From contig NZ_FNYV01000002.1 in the NCBI RefSeq assembly GCF_900109115.1, forward strand, positions 434,001 to 498,000: a stretch of 64,000 nucleotides of DNA, read 5' to 3'. Made by a program: the position numbers and the translations under genes. The DNA comes from Micromonospora phaseoli. GTDB taxonomy: Bacteria > Actinomycetota > Actinomycetes > Mycobacteriales > Micromonosporaceae. A model generated the notes under the pieces. That model worked only from the letters and a program-made list of their open reading frames with translations, was not told the DNA's origin and made no database searches. Shown one piece after another: positions 44,801 through 52,360 of the stretch (position 1 is its first letter; each line of letters starts with the position of its first letter).

Positions 44801-46074
44801 AGATCCTCCAGGGTGAAGTGGTCGAAGCCGGCGTTGGCGAAGGTGTGCCGGAGGTAGCCGGCCGCCCGTGAGGTGACCACCGTGCGTACCCCGGGATACT
44901 CGGCGGCGAAGGTGGCGATCTGCGCGGCGATCTCCTCCCGCTGCGCCGGGTCGAACACCTCGTCCAGACCGTCGAAGAGGAACAGCGCCTGGCCACCCTG
45001 GCGCAGATAAGCCTCCAGCACGTCCCGGTCGATCCCGGTCAGCCCCTGCTGGTGCCGGTGCCCGACATAGTCCATCAGTCCGTCGCAGCGACCGTCACCG
45101 CGATGCGAGGCGTACGAACGCAGCTCGATCAGGACGGGCAGGTACCGGTGCAGCGCCGACAGGCGCGGCTCGTCGCAGACCCCGGCCAGCGCCAGCGCCA
45201 CGTAACGCGCGGCGGCGGACTTACCGGAGCCGGGGTCGCCGAGCAGCACGATCGCCCGCCGGGCCGGGTCGCAGACCACGTCGAACAGCGCCGACGCCTC
45301 CTTGGCCGCGTACTCCTCCCAGAGCCGCTCCACCTCCTGCGGATCCACCACGCCCGGCAGCTGACTGCCGTCACCGTCCGAGCCGGATCCGGCCCAACGC
45401 CACCAGGCCAACGGCATCTCCGGCCGGGCGTCCTCGCGGACCAGGGGTTCGACGAAGACGGTGGACAGACCGATGGTGAGGTAGCCGATGGTGGGACGGG
45501 GCGAGACGCCGTCGAGGGACACCGCGTGGTACTGCAACCCCAACTGCTTGTGGTACTGGCCGCGCACCGCCTCCGGCAGGTGGGTGTCCGGGTCGCCGGG
45601 CTCGCGCCCGGGAGACCGACCGCTGCGCACGTCGGCCAGCGCCACCGTGACCTTCGCCGAGAGGTCGTCCACGCTGGAGAAGAAGTCGCACAGGTGGCGC
45701 TCCTTCAACTCCCGCCGCAGCGCGACGACCTGCCGCCAGTCGCCGTTGCGGTCGACCATGTCCACCGGCCAGGGAACGTCCTCGGCGAGCAGGAAGATCA
45801 GACAGGGCTTCCCGGCTGCGAGCGCCTCGCGGTACTCCAGCTCGGTGATGGAGGACTCCTGGCCGGGTGGCCGGTAGCCGTACCGCCAGGCGAACAGGCC
45901 GATGTAGAGGTCGCATCGGCGGACGTCGGCCAGGCAGCGTTCCAGAGGCGGCCGGATGTCGGCGCCGTACGCCTCCATCGCGACGTCCTCGATTTCGAGG
46001 CGACGCGCTGCCGCGTGCACGGCCGCGCGATAGTCCAGCAGGTCCTTTTGGGTGGCCGAAATGTAAACCTTCAT
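41860..46074 (-). CDS. DUF4062-NACHT-HEAT protein (bacterial NLR-like)
   Basis: 1,404 residues from ATG 46074 (GGAG ten bases upstream; the frame is open to 46311 but lacks coding character there). Domains: DUF4062, a TIR-related N-terminal domain (~1-105: KVYISATQKDLLDYR, ERCLADVRRCDLYIGLFAWRYGY, SSITELEYREAL); a linker; a NACHT-type STAND NTPase with Walker A GDPGSGKS at 279-286, Walker B LFLFDGLDE near 364-372 and a sensor VVTSRAAGY near 399-407; a helical region; then from about residue 800 to the end a long array of HEAT-like repeats, each near 31 residues with DxxVRxAAVxxL. This is the effector-switch-sensor order of NLR-like anti-phage proteins. It is divergent from a SCO2521-like gene across 213 bases. 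Membrane segments are not seen. Confidence 0.88.
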   Translation of the reverse strand: MKVYISATQKDLLDYRAAVHAAARRLEIEDVAMEAYGADIRPPLERCLADVRRCDLYIGLFAWRYGYRPPGQESSITELEYREALAAGKPCLIFLLAEDVPWPVDMVDRNGDWRQVVALRRELKERHLCDFFSSVDDLSAKVTVALADVRSGRSPGREPGDPDTHLPEAVRGQYHKQLGLQYHAVSLDGVSPRPTIGYLTIGLSTVFVEPLVREDARPEMPLAWWRWAGSGSDGDGSQLPGVVDPQEVERLWEEYAAKEASALFDVVCDPARRAIVLLGDPGSGKSAAARYVALALAGVCDEPRLSALHRYLPVLIELRSYASHRGDGRCDGLMDYVGHRHQQGLTGIDRDVLEAYLRQGGQALFLFDGLDEVFDPAQREEIAAQIATFAAEYPGVRTVVTSRAAGYLRHTFANAGFDHFTLEDLDDERIERFLGNWYRYVMPTPPAEADRQRRQILEVLRRSRAMHEIAGNPLLLMLMAIVGRDRPLPRNRRRLYLHVTDVLISEWDVTKQLRESHGEVPPLDPQAKLRLLRHLAFWMQCRESGSAGNYIESDELSRIFRDHLVEFYGFENERAHAMAYSMIDKLRQRSFILERYGLRLFGFVHRTFLEFFCAEEIVDRFDHDPDAWGLDRLRALFREHWADPSWREVLRLVASALPADAANDLVTLIATEVNRPWPPLNLASPPWNLVLAAQSVAEAPQPAGLTGAGAAVLRQVVLLVEHGISVEDPNLVELTEQELLSSVRALGPQWPGRAVFLNWYRRRGVRTSWRSGSTFATRVAAVLSTADEQLEELLVRELGQGRERQARITLVAGLAELAGRPDTNSRSRRHCHDLLLGQARAEGSTAVRQAAVRALVTNFGAGTDLVDVLRDLAGSSDPAVRALAVQSLGGRAEQAEDIRRLLLTRATEDRDTGVRRAAVAVLAARCADLPGIAETLQRLLATDTDPGVVQCALGCLLELPEHAEAARSRALSRIGGDSHDDVRRCLVTELLPGRPSAEGTELLLKLAGSDASARVRAVAVQRLVLVNDPDGRCRDRLVDRIEQDEDAAVRAAAVTVLADRYRMDDTGWTVAAHAARADEDATVRLAAVRALAEAYPDHRTGELLLERARQDLTASVRLAAVDLLTGRTLLGHATRELLISRASRERDPIVRLRVTRSLARLGEPLNDDVRECLAEQLRRDPDPNVLRAAAQALARDGGAGSLVETLSRRARRDSYAGIRLAAVQSLSAYGSPDVVTDVLLECIESDTDPAAFDAAVRCLTGRGSTSMAVTLRLMRRLADQDPAIRARIAAALGEHFGSDPEVRVLLVGLVRDDPHLEVRRRAAEQLAATLAGRVGVRELLMRLVDDEDWEIRRTALLALARHYGADTRTREILIRLARQEDATIRGLAGQLLATLPGTSPDDFP

Positions 46075-46287
46075 GGACGGCAAACTCCAGGGGTGGCTGG
46101 CGACCGCATTCTTCAAAATATCAGCCGCCATCACATCCATCCGCCCCGTGAAGGTCGGCAAACCCACCGCCACATTTCGGCTCCCCCCGCTGGGGTGGGC
46201 ATATGATGACCCAGGACGGATTCGGGTACGGTCGTCGGCCGGAGCCCGTGCTTGCCGGTGTCCCGGTGATGCCGATGCGGAGGAACC
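46075..46287. promoter_or_regulatory. Divergent control region between the NACHT and SCO2521-like genes
   Basis: These 213 bases separate two divergent starts and must hold both promoters. TATGAT at 46202-46207, 80 bases before the SCO2521-like start, is a plausible -10 hexamer. The 46100-46130 part is comparatively AT-rich (TTCAAAATATC) and could be a promoter for the NACHT gene. No operator repeat is obvious. Confidence 0.4.
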
Positions 46288-47244
46288 ATGCTCACGGTGG
46301 GCGAGGTGCACACCAGCCTGCTACAGCACAGCACGGCGTTGGCGCAGGAGCAGAGCGCCGAGGTGCTCGGCCTGGTGGAGGGCGAGGCCGTGTTGACCTC
46401 GCGCCGCCCGTCGCTCTACGCGGTGTCGCCCGACGTCCGCACCGGGGTGGACTGCTGGCTGCCCAGTGCGAAGAACCGCCAGCTGCGTGGGGTGGGCGCG
46501 GTGGTCACCCGGGCGATCATCACGGGTGGCCGGATCGTCCAGGCGTCCTCGATCATCCAGGTCGCCGCCGGGGCACGCCGCCGGCCCTGGTCGTACTACC
46601 TGGCCAACTCGGGGATGCTGGAGACCGTCGGCAAGCTCGACGCCGAGGATCTGGCCACGGGTTTCCTGCACGGCAACGCCGCCGATGTGCTGAACCTGGA
46701 CGCGATCACCGGCCGGGTCCTCGACAGCGTGCAGATGTCCGACCTACTGGACCGGCGTCCGCCGCTGCGTGCGGCCCGTACCCGGCTGCGGTGGACGGCT
46801 CAGGTCGACCAGCAGCCGGGCGACACCGCCACGGCGCTGGTCGCGGTGGACTCGCCGACGCTGCGCACCGTCCGGCTCACGGTCAGCCCGCAGGACGTGC
46901 CGGCGGCGGTCGCCGGCCTCTGCGAGGATCTTGCCCTGCACGACTGGCTGCTCACCATGCTGTCCGCGCTGGTCGAGGCTGCGGTGACCCGGACCGGCTC
47001 CGCGCAGGAGCACATCGAGCGGCTCCGCCCGGTGCTGGAGCACCTGCTGCACCTCTGGCTGCCCGGCGCGCGGGTCGATCCGCGACTGCGGCCGATCTGG
47101 GACCGGCTGGAGCAGGTGCCCGGCTTCAGCCGACAGTGGCAGTCGTCGGTCAACTGGATCCGGGATCAGATCACCGTCGGCAACATGGCCCTGCTGCGTG
47201 AGCTGGCCGGCCGGGTGGCGGTCGACCAGGCGTGCGTGCGCTGA
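46288..47244 (+). CDS. SCO2521-family protein of unknown function
   Basis: 318 residues beginning MLTVGEVHTSLLQHSTALAQEQSAEVLGLVEGEAVLTSRRPSLYAVSP, a pattern I associate with the conserved actinobacterial SCO2521 family. The rest alternates beta-strands (residues ~1-200) and a helical C-terminal third (ALVEAAVTR, LRPVLEHLLHLWLPG). No catalytic motif, signal peptide or TM is seen, so it is probably cytoplasmic. It converges on the SCO2522-like gene with only six bases between stops, which is unusual since these families usually run in one direction (recollection, not checked). Function is unknown. Confidence 0.75.
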   Translation: MLTVGEVHTSLLQHSTALAQEQSAEVLGLVEGEAVLTSRRPSLYAVSPDVRTGVDCWLPSAKNRQLRGVGAVVTRAIITGGRIVQASSIIQVAAGARRRPWSYYLANSGMLETVGKLDAEDLATGFLHGNAADVLNLDAITGRVLDSVQMSDLLDRRPPLRAARTRLRWTAQVDQQPGDTATALVAVDSPTLRTVRLTVSPQDVPAAVAGLCEDLALHDWLLTMLSALVEAAVTRTGSAQEHIERLRPVLEHLLHLWLPGARVDPRLRPIWDRLEQVPGFSRQWQSSVNWIRDQITVGNMALLRELAGRVAVDQACVR

Positions 47245-47250
47245 CCGCGC

Positions 47251-48219
47251 TCACTCGCCGATGAACACGTAGCTCAGCCGGTCCACGAGCTCCTCGGGCA
47301 GCTCCACGCCCTCACCGACGGCCCGCTTGGCGACCTGCCGCGCGACCGCCGGCGACACCGCCACCTGACCCAGGATGGTCCGCACGGCCAGCTCGACCGG
47401 CAGGTACCGGGTGTCCATCAGGGTCACCGTGCGATACCCGCAGAACGGCGCGGCGGACGGGTTCAACTGGACGATGGCCGGCAGCTGATCCCAATCGGTC
47501 GGCAGCGGCTCGTCGGCGGAGAGCCGGTAGGGCTGGGTGACCGTCTGGCCCCGGTGCCGCAGCACGCCCAGCCTGGTCATCTGCCAGACCGAGGCGAGCA
47601 GCGCGCAGGCCCACACCCGACGCTCCGGCTCGTCGGACCACAACTCGACGTCCACGAAGATCGAATGCTGGGGGTCGCCGGACTGCAGGGGCGGCGACCA
47701 GGGCATCGGCAGGGTCATCGCGGGCGCGCCGGCGTGACCCGGCGAGCGCTTGCCGTTGGACAGCCAGCCCGACTCGCTCAGCGGCGGGCGACTGCCGTTG
47801 GTGTGCCGGGGCGGCTCCACCACCAGTGTGTCGACCACCAACCGGGCCAGCTCGACGTCGTCGTGCCGGGCGAAGCTCGACTCCCGGGCCACATAGTCCA
47901 GCACCAGGCCCTGTTCTGCGGCGGCCCGCTGCACCTGCGGGATCACCTCCCGCGGGGTGGCGAACCGGTGGAAGTAGTCGTCGACCAGGAAGCATGTGCT
48001 GATCCGGGGTTGTCGATGCGGGCGCAGTCCCCGGCGGGCCAGCGCCGGCACCACCTGCGCCCAGTCCGCGATCCGCTCGAACTTGCGCCGCAGCTCCCGG
48101 CAGTCGTCGCCAAAGTCCTCCGCGTACACGTGCCCCAACTCCACCGACAGGTGTGAGTACGCCACGCTCTCCGTCCGACGCACCGCGGCTGCCTCCTGGA
48201 ACCTGACATCCACGCTCAT
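47251..48219 (-). CDS. SCO2522-family protein of unknown function
   Basis: 322 residues from ATG 48219, which overlaps the previous stop (ATGA) and has GGAGACC upstream; the start at 48234 has no ribosome site. Typical stretches are VAYSHLSVELGHVYAEDFG, ISTCFLVDDYFHRF and HSIFVDVELWSD. These suit the SCO2522 family found next to SCO2521 and SCO2523. HLS, DDYF and GHVY may mark a nucleotide- or metal-binding pocket, but nothing is established. It is coupled to the ParA-like gene, pointing to a shared complex or dosage. Confidence 0.75.
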   Translation of the reverse strand: MSVDVRFQEAAAVRRTESVAYSHLSVELGHVYAEDFGDDCRELRRKFERIADWAQVVPALARRGLRPHRQPRISTCFLVDDYFHRFATPREVIPQVQRAAAEQGLVLDYVARESSFARHDDVELARLVVDTLVVEPPRHTNGSRPPLSESGWLSNGKRSPGHAGAPAMTLPMPWSPPLQSGDPQHSIFVDVELWSDEPERRVWACALLASVWQMTRLGVLRHRGQTVTQPYRLSADEPLPTDWDQLPAIVQLNPSAAPFCGYRTVTLMDTRYLPVELAVRTILGQVAVSPAVARQVAKRAVGEGVELPEELVDRLSYVFIGE

Positions 48220-49148
48220 CACACGGTCTCCCATGCCGTCTCGTCGAAGAGCTTCTCGGTCAGCTCCACGAAGGCGTCCACCGTCCGTGCGTTGGCGATC
48301 TTTGCCTGCACGTCATTATCCGAGATCAGCTGCTCACGCCACTGCAACAACGGGTCCAGCGGAACCGTGCCGAGCAGCGTGGTGCGCCCGGTGCCCCGCC
48401 GCCGGGCCAGCTCCGACAGCTCGGAGTCGCACTTGCGCAGGAACGCCTGCTGCGCCAGATCGAGGTGACCGACCTCCGGTCCACGTGAGTCGATCACCGC
48501 CGTACGGACGAACCGCATCGACTCTCGCAGCCGGTCCGGCTCGTGGCCGTACTCCTTGCCCATGGCCAGGATTCCACCGGCCTCGAAGGCCAGGTCGGCG
48601 GCCGCCATCACGTGTTGCGGGGTCCACCGGTGAAAGACCAGCCAGCGGACGGCCACCTTGCGCAGGGTCGGGGTGGCCGTGGCCGCCAGGGCGATCTGGC
48701 TGGCGTACGAACGGCCGGCACTGAGGTCCACCAGGATCAGGTCGAACTCCTCCTCCAGCCGGAGGAAGAGTTCGGCGCAGCGCCGACCGATGTCGTTGGT
48801 GAAGCCGAACTCGCTGCCGTTGCGCTGGCCGGGCAGCAGCACCAGGGAGCCGGAACCGGTGGGGCGCTGACGCAGGCTGACCCGCTCCGAGGTGCCCCAC
48901 ACATCCAGCTGCTCCGGTGACGGGATCTCGCCACGTAGGTACCGGTGCAGGCCGCCGCCGTTCGGCCCGGCGCCCTCCACTCCGTTGATCGCCTGCGGGA
49001 TCTGGAAGGTGATGCCGGCTGTCGGCGAGCCGAAATCGTAGTCCAGATAGCAGGTGGGCCGACCGGACAACGCGCTGCGGTAGGCGATGTTCGCCGCGGT
49101 CACCGAGCGCCCGGTGCCACCCTTGTGTGACGTGACGAAGACCAGCAT
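48219..49148 (-). CDS. SCO2523-family ParA-like ATPase with variant P-loop
   Basis: 309 residues. It begins MLVFVTSHKGGTGRSVTAANIAYRSA, a ParA/MinD-type deviant Walker A in which the second Lys (GK[S/T]) is Arg, as in the SCO2523 variant P-loop family. Further SIMIBI features are LDYDFGSPTAG, which binds at switch I, and the FDLILVDLSAGRSYAS Walker B/switch II region. The signature Lys of deviant Walker A (KGG) is kept, while the phosphate-binding Lys is replaced, so hydrolysis may be slow or absent. It directly abuts the SCO2524-like gene and overlaps the SCO2522-like gene, so all three are translated together. Confidence 0.82.
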   Translation of the reverse strand: MLVFVTSHKGGTGRSVTAANIAYRSALSGRPTCYLDYDFGSPTAGITFQIPQAINGVEGAGPNGGGLHRYLRGEIPSPEQLDVWGTSERVSLRQRPTGSGSLVLLPGQRNGSEFGFTNDIGRRCAELFLRLEEEFDLILVDLSAGRSYASQIALAATATPTLRKVAVRWLVFHRWTPQHVMAAADLAFEAGGILAMGKEYGHEPDRLRESMRFVRTAVIDSRGPEVGHLDLAQQAFLRKCDSELSELARRRGTGRTTLLGTVPLDPLLQWREQLISDNDVQAKIANARTVDAFVELTEKLFDETAWETV

Positions 49149-50990
49149 TCAGATCCCCTCGCTGGCCTTCTGCTGGCCGGTGGTGACGTCGTTGAGCAGC
49201 AGCAACAGGCTGCTCGCCAGGGCGGCAGCGGTGCCCGGACGGTCGTCGACCAGCGACTGCGCCTGGCGCAGGCTGGCCCGGATGCTGCGCATGCTGCGTT
49301 GCATCGCCTCGCCGGCGAACGTGCCGCGCATCAGCTCCCGGTCGAAGAGGTACTCGGCCTCGTCGATGAGGTCCTGCGCGTACCTGGCGAGGCTGCCGGC
49401 CCGTGGGAACGGCCGTTCCCAGAGCAGCTGGCCGGCGGTGACCAGCGCGTGCACCACCCGCTCGGTGAGGTACCAGGAGGGAGCCACCGGCGGCGGCGCG
49501 AGCCCGGGGAAGGCACCGGCCGCGTGATCCCACAGCCCGCGGTACCGGCTGTCCGGAATCCGACGCAGCAGCAGATGCTCCCAGACCTCGTCGGCCAGTT
49601 CGAGCAACTCGCTGCGCTGCCGGGCATTGTTCAGCAGGCCGGCGACGGTGGCGGCCCGCAGCAGCAGCACCGTGGAGAACTCGTTGACGTTCCACGTCAT
49701 GATCGGCTTGGAGGTGGCGTCGTTGAGGGTCACCTGCTTGCCGGGCGCATGCACCACCAGGGCCGACTCGTCGGGCGAGGCCCGCCGGGTGATCCGGGCC
49801 CGCTGCGCCAACTCCACCAGCACGCTGGCGATCCGTCCGAACTCCTCGTCGCCGCCCCGCCCGCCGGCGATCAGGCCCTTCACCGCCAGGGAGGTGGCCT
49901 GCAGGGTGTAGTAGTCGGTCCGGTCGCCGTCAGTGGTCCGCCAGGGGATGTCCTCGATGGGCCAGCGCCGCCGGTTGCCGAAGGTCGCCACCGTCGCCCA
50001 GTACGTCCGGGTCAGCTCCCAGCGCAGCTGCAGGGCACGGGACAGCCGCTGCTGCTCCTCGTTGAGCAACCCGAGCAGGCGGGTACGCTCGGAGTTGAGG
50101 TCGTCGATGGCGTCCATCGCGATGACCGTGAAGTAGAGATAGGGCGCGTTCTCCGCCGAGCCCTCGCGCTGCGCGCCGATCGGCTCGCTGGTCGGGACCT
50201 CCTCGGCCCCGGCGATGGTGCCCCAGGACCAGCCGCACTCGAAGAGCATCTCGCTGTTGTCCAGGTCCTCGGTCACCCGACCGGAACCGATCACCACACT
50301 GCGCAGGCTCGCCATCGTGTCCCGCAGCTGCTCGCGCAGGGTCGCCACGACCTCCCGACGCGGTCGCCCGTCCTGGTTGACCATGTCGCACAGTCGGATG
50401 CCGAGCTCGTCGGTGGAGGTGAAGACGGAGGTGCTGAAGCTGCGCAGCAGGCCCACCATGGCGGCGGTGAGCCGCACGCTGGCCATCGTCTCCAGGGTGT
50501 CCAACTGGGCCAGCAGGTCGCGCCGCTGCGTCGAACCTCGGTAGATCTTGACAAAACCGATCGTCGCCAGGGTGAGCGTGATGGACACCGCGTACGAGTC
50601 CACGATGTCCAGGGAGTACTGCTCCTCGGTGAGGTCCGGGCCACCGTCGACGGGGGTGAGGTAGGTGCCGCCGGCGAAGATCGGGACACCACTGTCGTCG
50701 GTGTACCGGGTGAAATAGTCGCTCATCAGGCCGACCAGTCGGCGCGGGATCTCGATCGCGCCACCGATCGCGCTGAGCGCCTCGATGACCTCCTCGTCGA
50801 TGCGGTCCGGATCATCCAGTGCCAGCACCGGGACCTTGGTCGCGGGCAGCAGCAGGGTCAACAGCTGCTCCGCGTCGCTGATGGAATTGGTCCCGCTCCG
50901 GCCACCCCAGTGCCATTCGGAGTTCTGCCAGCAACTGCGCACAGTCGCCCGCCAGATGTCGAGGATCTCCTGGCGTGGCTGTATCCGCAT
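49149..50990 (-). CDS. SCO2524-family protein of unknown function
   Basis: 613 residues, mainly helical, beginning MRIQPRQEILDIWRATVRSCWQNSEWHWGGRSGTNSISDAEQLL. It has long amphipathic helices and many conserved-looking aromatic stretches (FECGWSWG, RWELTRTYWATVATFGNRRRWP, TWNVNEFSTVLLLRAATV, PSWYLTERVVHALVTAG). These agree with the SCO2524 family linked to SCO2523 ATPases. The 27-residue N-terminal WxxTVRSCWQ helix could be a recognition element. No known domain, TM or signal peptide. It is the first gene of a three-gene operon; its start codon lies 25 bases downstream of four 17-bp repeats. Confidence 0.75.
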   Translation of the reverse strand: MRIQPRQEILDIWRATVRSCWQNSEWHWGGRSGTNSISDAEQLLTLLLPATKVPVLALDDPDRIDEEVIEALSAIGGAIEIPRRLVGLMSDYFTRYTDDSGVPIFAGGTYLTPVDGGPDLTEEQYSLDIVDSYAVSITLTLATIGFVKIYRGSTQRRDLLAQLDTLETMASVRLTAAMVGLLRSFSTSVFTSTDELGIRLCDMVNQDGRPRREVVATLREQLRDTMASLRSVVIGSGRVTEDLDNSEMLFECGWSWGTIAGAEEVPTSEPIGAQREGSAENAPYLYFTVIAMDAIDDLNSERTRLLGLLNEEQQRLSRALQLRWELTRTYWATVATFGNRRRWPIEDIPWRTTDGDRTDYYTLQATSLAVKGLIAGGRGGDEEFGRIASVLVELAQRARITRRASPDESALVVHAPGKQVTLNDATSKPIMTWNVNEFSTVLLLRAATVAGLLNNARQRSELLELADEVWEHLLLRRIPDSRYRGLWDHAAGAFPGLAPPPVAPSWYLTERVVHALVTAGQLLWERPFPRAGSLARYAQDLIDEAEYLFDRELMRGTFAGEAMQRSMRSIRASLRQAQSLVDDRPGTAAALASSLLLLLNDVTTGQQKASEGI

Positions 50991-51353
50991 CGTTCACCGC
51001 CGTCTGTTGTCGTCGTCGAACTGCTGGAACCCTCGAACTGTTGGAGCCGTCGAAGCGTTGGAGCCGTCGAAACGGTACTACCGGTGTTACCTGGCACGCG
51101 ATGACCCACGGTGACGTGCGTCCTCCATCGTATCCCTGCCGGAGCGTCACCTGAACGGCCGCGCGTACCCGTGTTGTCGAACGACCCGGTACCGGAGTGT
51201 CCGCATACGACCGGCACACCGAACCGTCGTGGACGGTGCACCCCGGCGGTGTCACGCCGATCCTGGTCACGGCCCACCGGGTCACGGTCGACGGCCACCG
51301 GCAGCCGCTCCGGGGCCCGTGCACGGCGACGCCGGCCACTCTCGACCCAGGGA
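50991..51353. other. 363-base intergenic region upstream of the SCO2524-like operon
   Basis: No gene is supported here. It holds the 17-bp repeat array (51016-51083) nearest to the operon start; from 51090 to 51353 there is only GC-rich sequence with short CGAACGACCC- and GACGG-type words but no clear repeat, and then the end of the methyltransferase gene. It probably contains the operon promoter. Confidence 0.5.
51016..51083. repeat. Four tandem 17-bp direct repeats upstream of the SCO2524-like operon
   Basis: Units start at 51016, 51033, 51050 and 51067 and all begin TCGAA. They read TCGAACTGCTGGAACCC, TCGAACTGTTGGAGCCG, TCGAAGCGTTGGAGCCG and TCGAAACGGTACTACCG. The last is most diverged. 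The array ends 26-94 bases from the start codon and could be a protein-binding array covering the promoter or leader. Confidence 0.8.
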
Positions 51354-52148
51354 CTAGCCTCGGCTACGGCCGGTGACCAGCAGCATGCCCAGGTACCCGT
51401 CGCGCAGCGACGGCGTGGGTCGCACCTCGTACATGTCGACGTCGTGGGCGCCGGCCGCGATACTCGCCACCACCTCCGCGCGTTGCAGCTCCACGGCCGG
51501 AAACCAGTGCTGGCCTACGCGGTAGCCACTCGACCCGAGCATGAACGCGGCGGCGAAGGGTGAACCGGGGCGCAGCGCGCCGAGGAACCGGCCGACCGCG
51601 TGTTCGGACTCCATCCGGTCGGCCGAGATCGAGCAGGCCACGAAGAACATCGTGCCCGCCTCCCAGGCACGCCTGGGCAGATCGAAGACGCTGCGCCGCA
51701 GCACGCGTCCCACCTGTGCCAGCCGGCGTCGCGGATCGGCGAGCGCCGAGTACGCCGGATGCTCCGCACACACCCGCCAGTACGCGTCCCAGCAGCCGTC
51801 GTAGTTGTCGATCTGGGTGCGCAGCCAGCCCACATTCGACATTGACAGTTCGCACAGGTCCACGCTCTGTGCGAATGGCAGAAGAGACAGCGCCGGGTAG
51901 AGGTTTGCACCCGACCCCACGTCGACGCAGCGCACTTCGGAAATGTTCGCACCCGCGAAGAAGTCTCTTATCCGACAGAGCAGCTCGCGATCATCGGCGC
52001 GCAGTACGGAGTAGTTGTGCTGGACGTAGGCCCGGGGGTCGAAGCCGTCCCACTCCACCTCGGAATTGGCTGGCCTCCGGGAATCAACTCGTGGCGGTGG
52101 GGTCGACGGCCCACTGCAACCCGAGCCAGCCGCCGGAATCAATGCCAT
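51354..52148 (-). CDS. SCO2525-family SAM-dependent methyltransferase
   Basis: 264 residues from ATG 52148 with GGAGG seven bases before. A Rossmann methyltransferase: motif I is VDVGSGANLYPALSLLPFA, then LCELSMSNVGWL (acidic residue of motif II), a FFVACSISADRM segment and FAAAFMLGSSGY (motif IV/VI region). The pattern fits the SCO2525 family, related to NNMT/PNMT/TEMT-type N-methyltransferases. Acceptor unknown. It is on the strand of the SCO2524-2522-like operon, 363 bases upstream, with its own ribosome site. Its presence makes the set of five SCO2521-2525-like genes complete. Confidence 0.8.
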   Translation of the reverse strand: MALIPAAGSGCSGPSTPPPRVDSRRPANSEVEWDGFDPRAYVQHNYSVLRADDRELLCRIRDFFAGANISEVRCVDVGSGANLYPALSLLPFAQSVDLCELSMSNVGWLRTQIDNYDGCWDAYWRVCAEHPAYSALADPRRRLAQVGRVLRRSVFDLPRRAWEAGTMFFVACSISADRMESEHAVGRFLGALRPGSPFAAAFMLGSSGYRVGQHWFPAVELQRAEVVASIAAGAHDVDMYEVRPTPSLRDGYLGMLLVTGRSRG

Positions 52149-52360
52149 GGAGGTGCCTCCATTGAGGTTGGCAGATCACTTTGGCCCTCGCTCCGACGCG
52201 CTCAGCCCATTGCCCATTATGCATCGGACGCGATACCGACTCGCAAGTGGCGACGCGGACGACAGGCCCGCCGGGCAGTCAAGATCCCTCTTTCCGCACC
52301 GGCGCATCGTCCACATTCCGCGCGATGGCGCCGACGGCGGTTGGTCGTTGTCGGGACGAC

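Noticed and set aside
46075..46311. Upstream start of the NACHT gene adding 79 residues
   Set aside because: The added sequence is Arg/Ser/His-rich without homology, and would overlap the divergent SCO2521-like gene start.
51016..51083. 17-bp repeats as a CRISPR array
   Set aside because: The units are contiguous with no spacers and there are no cas genes.
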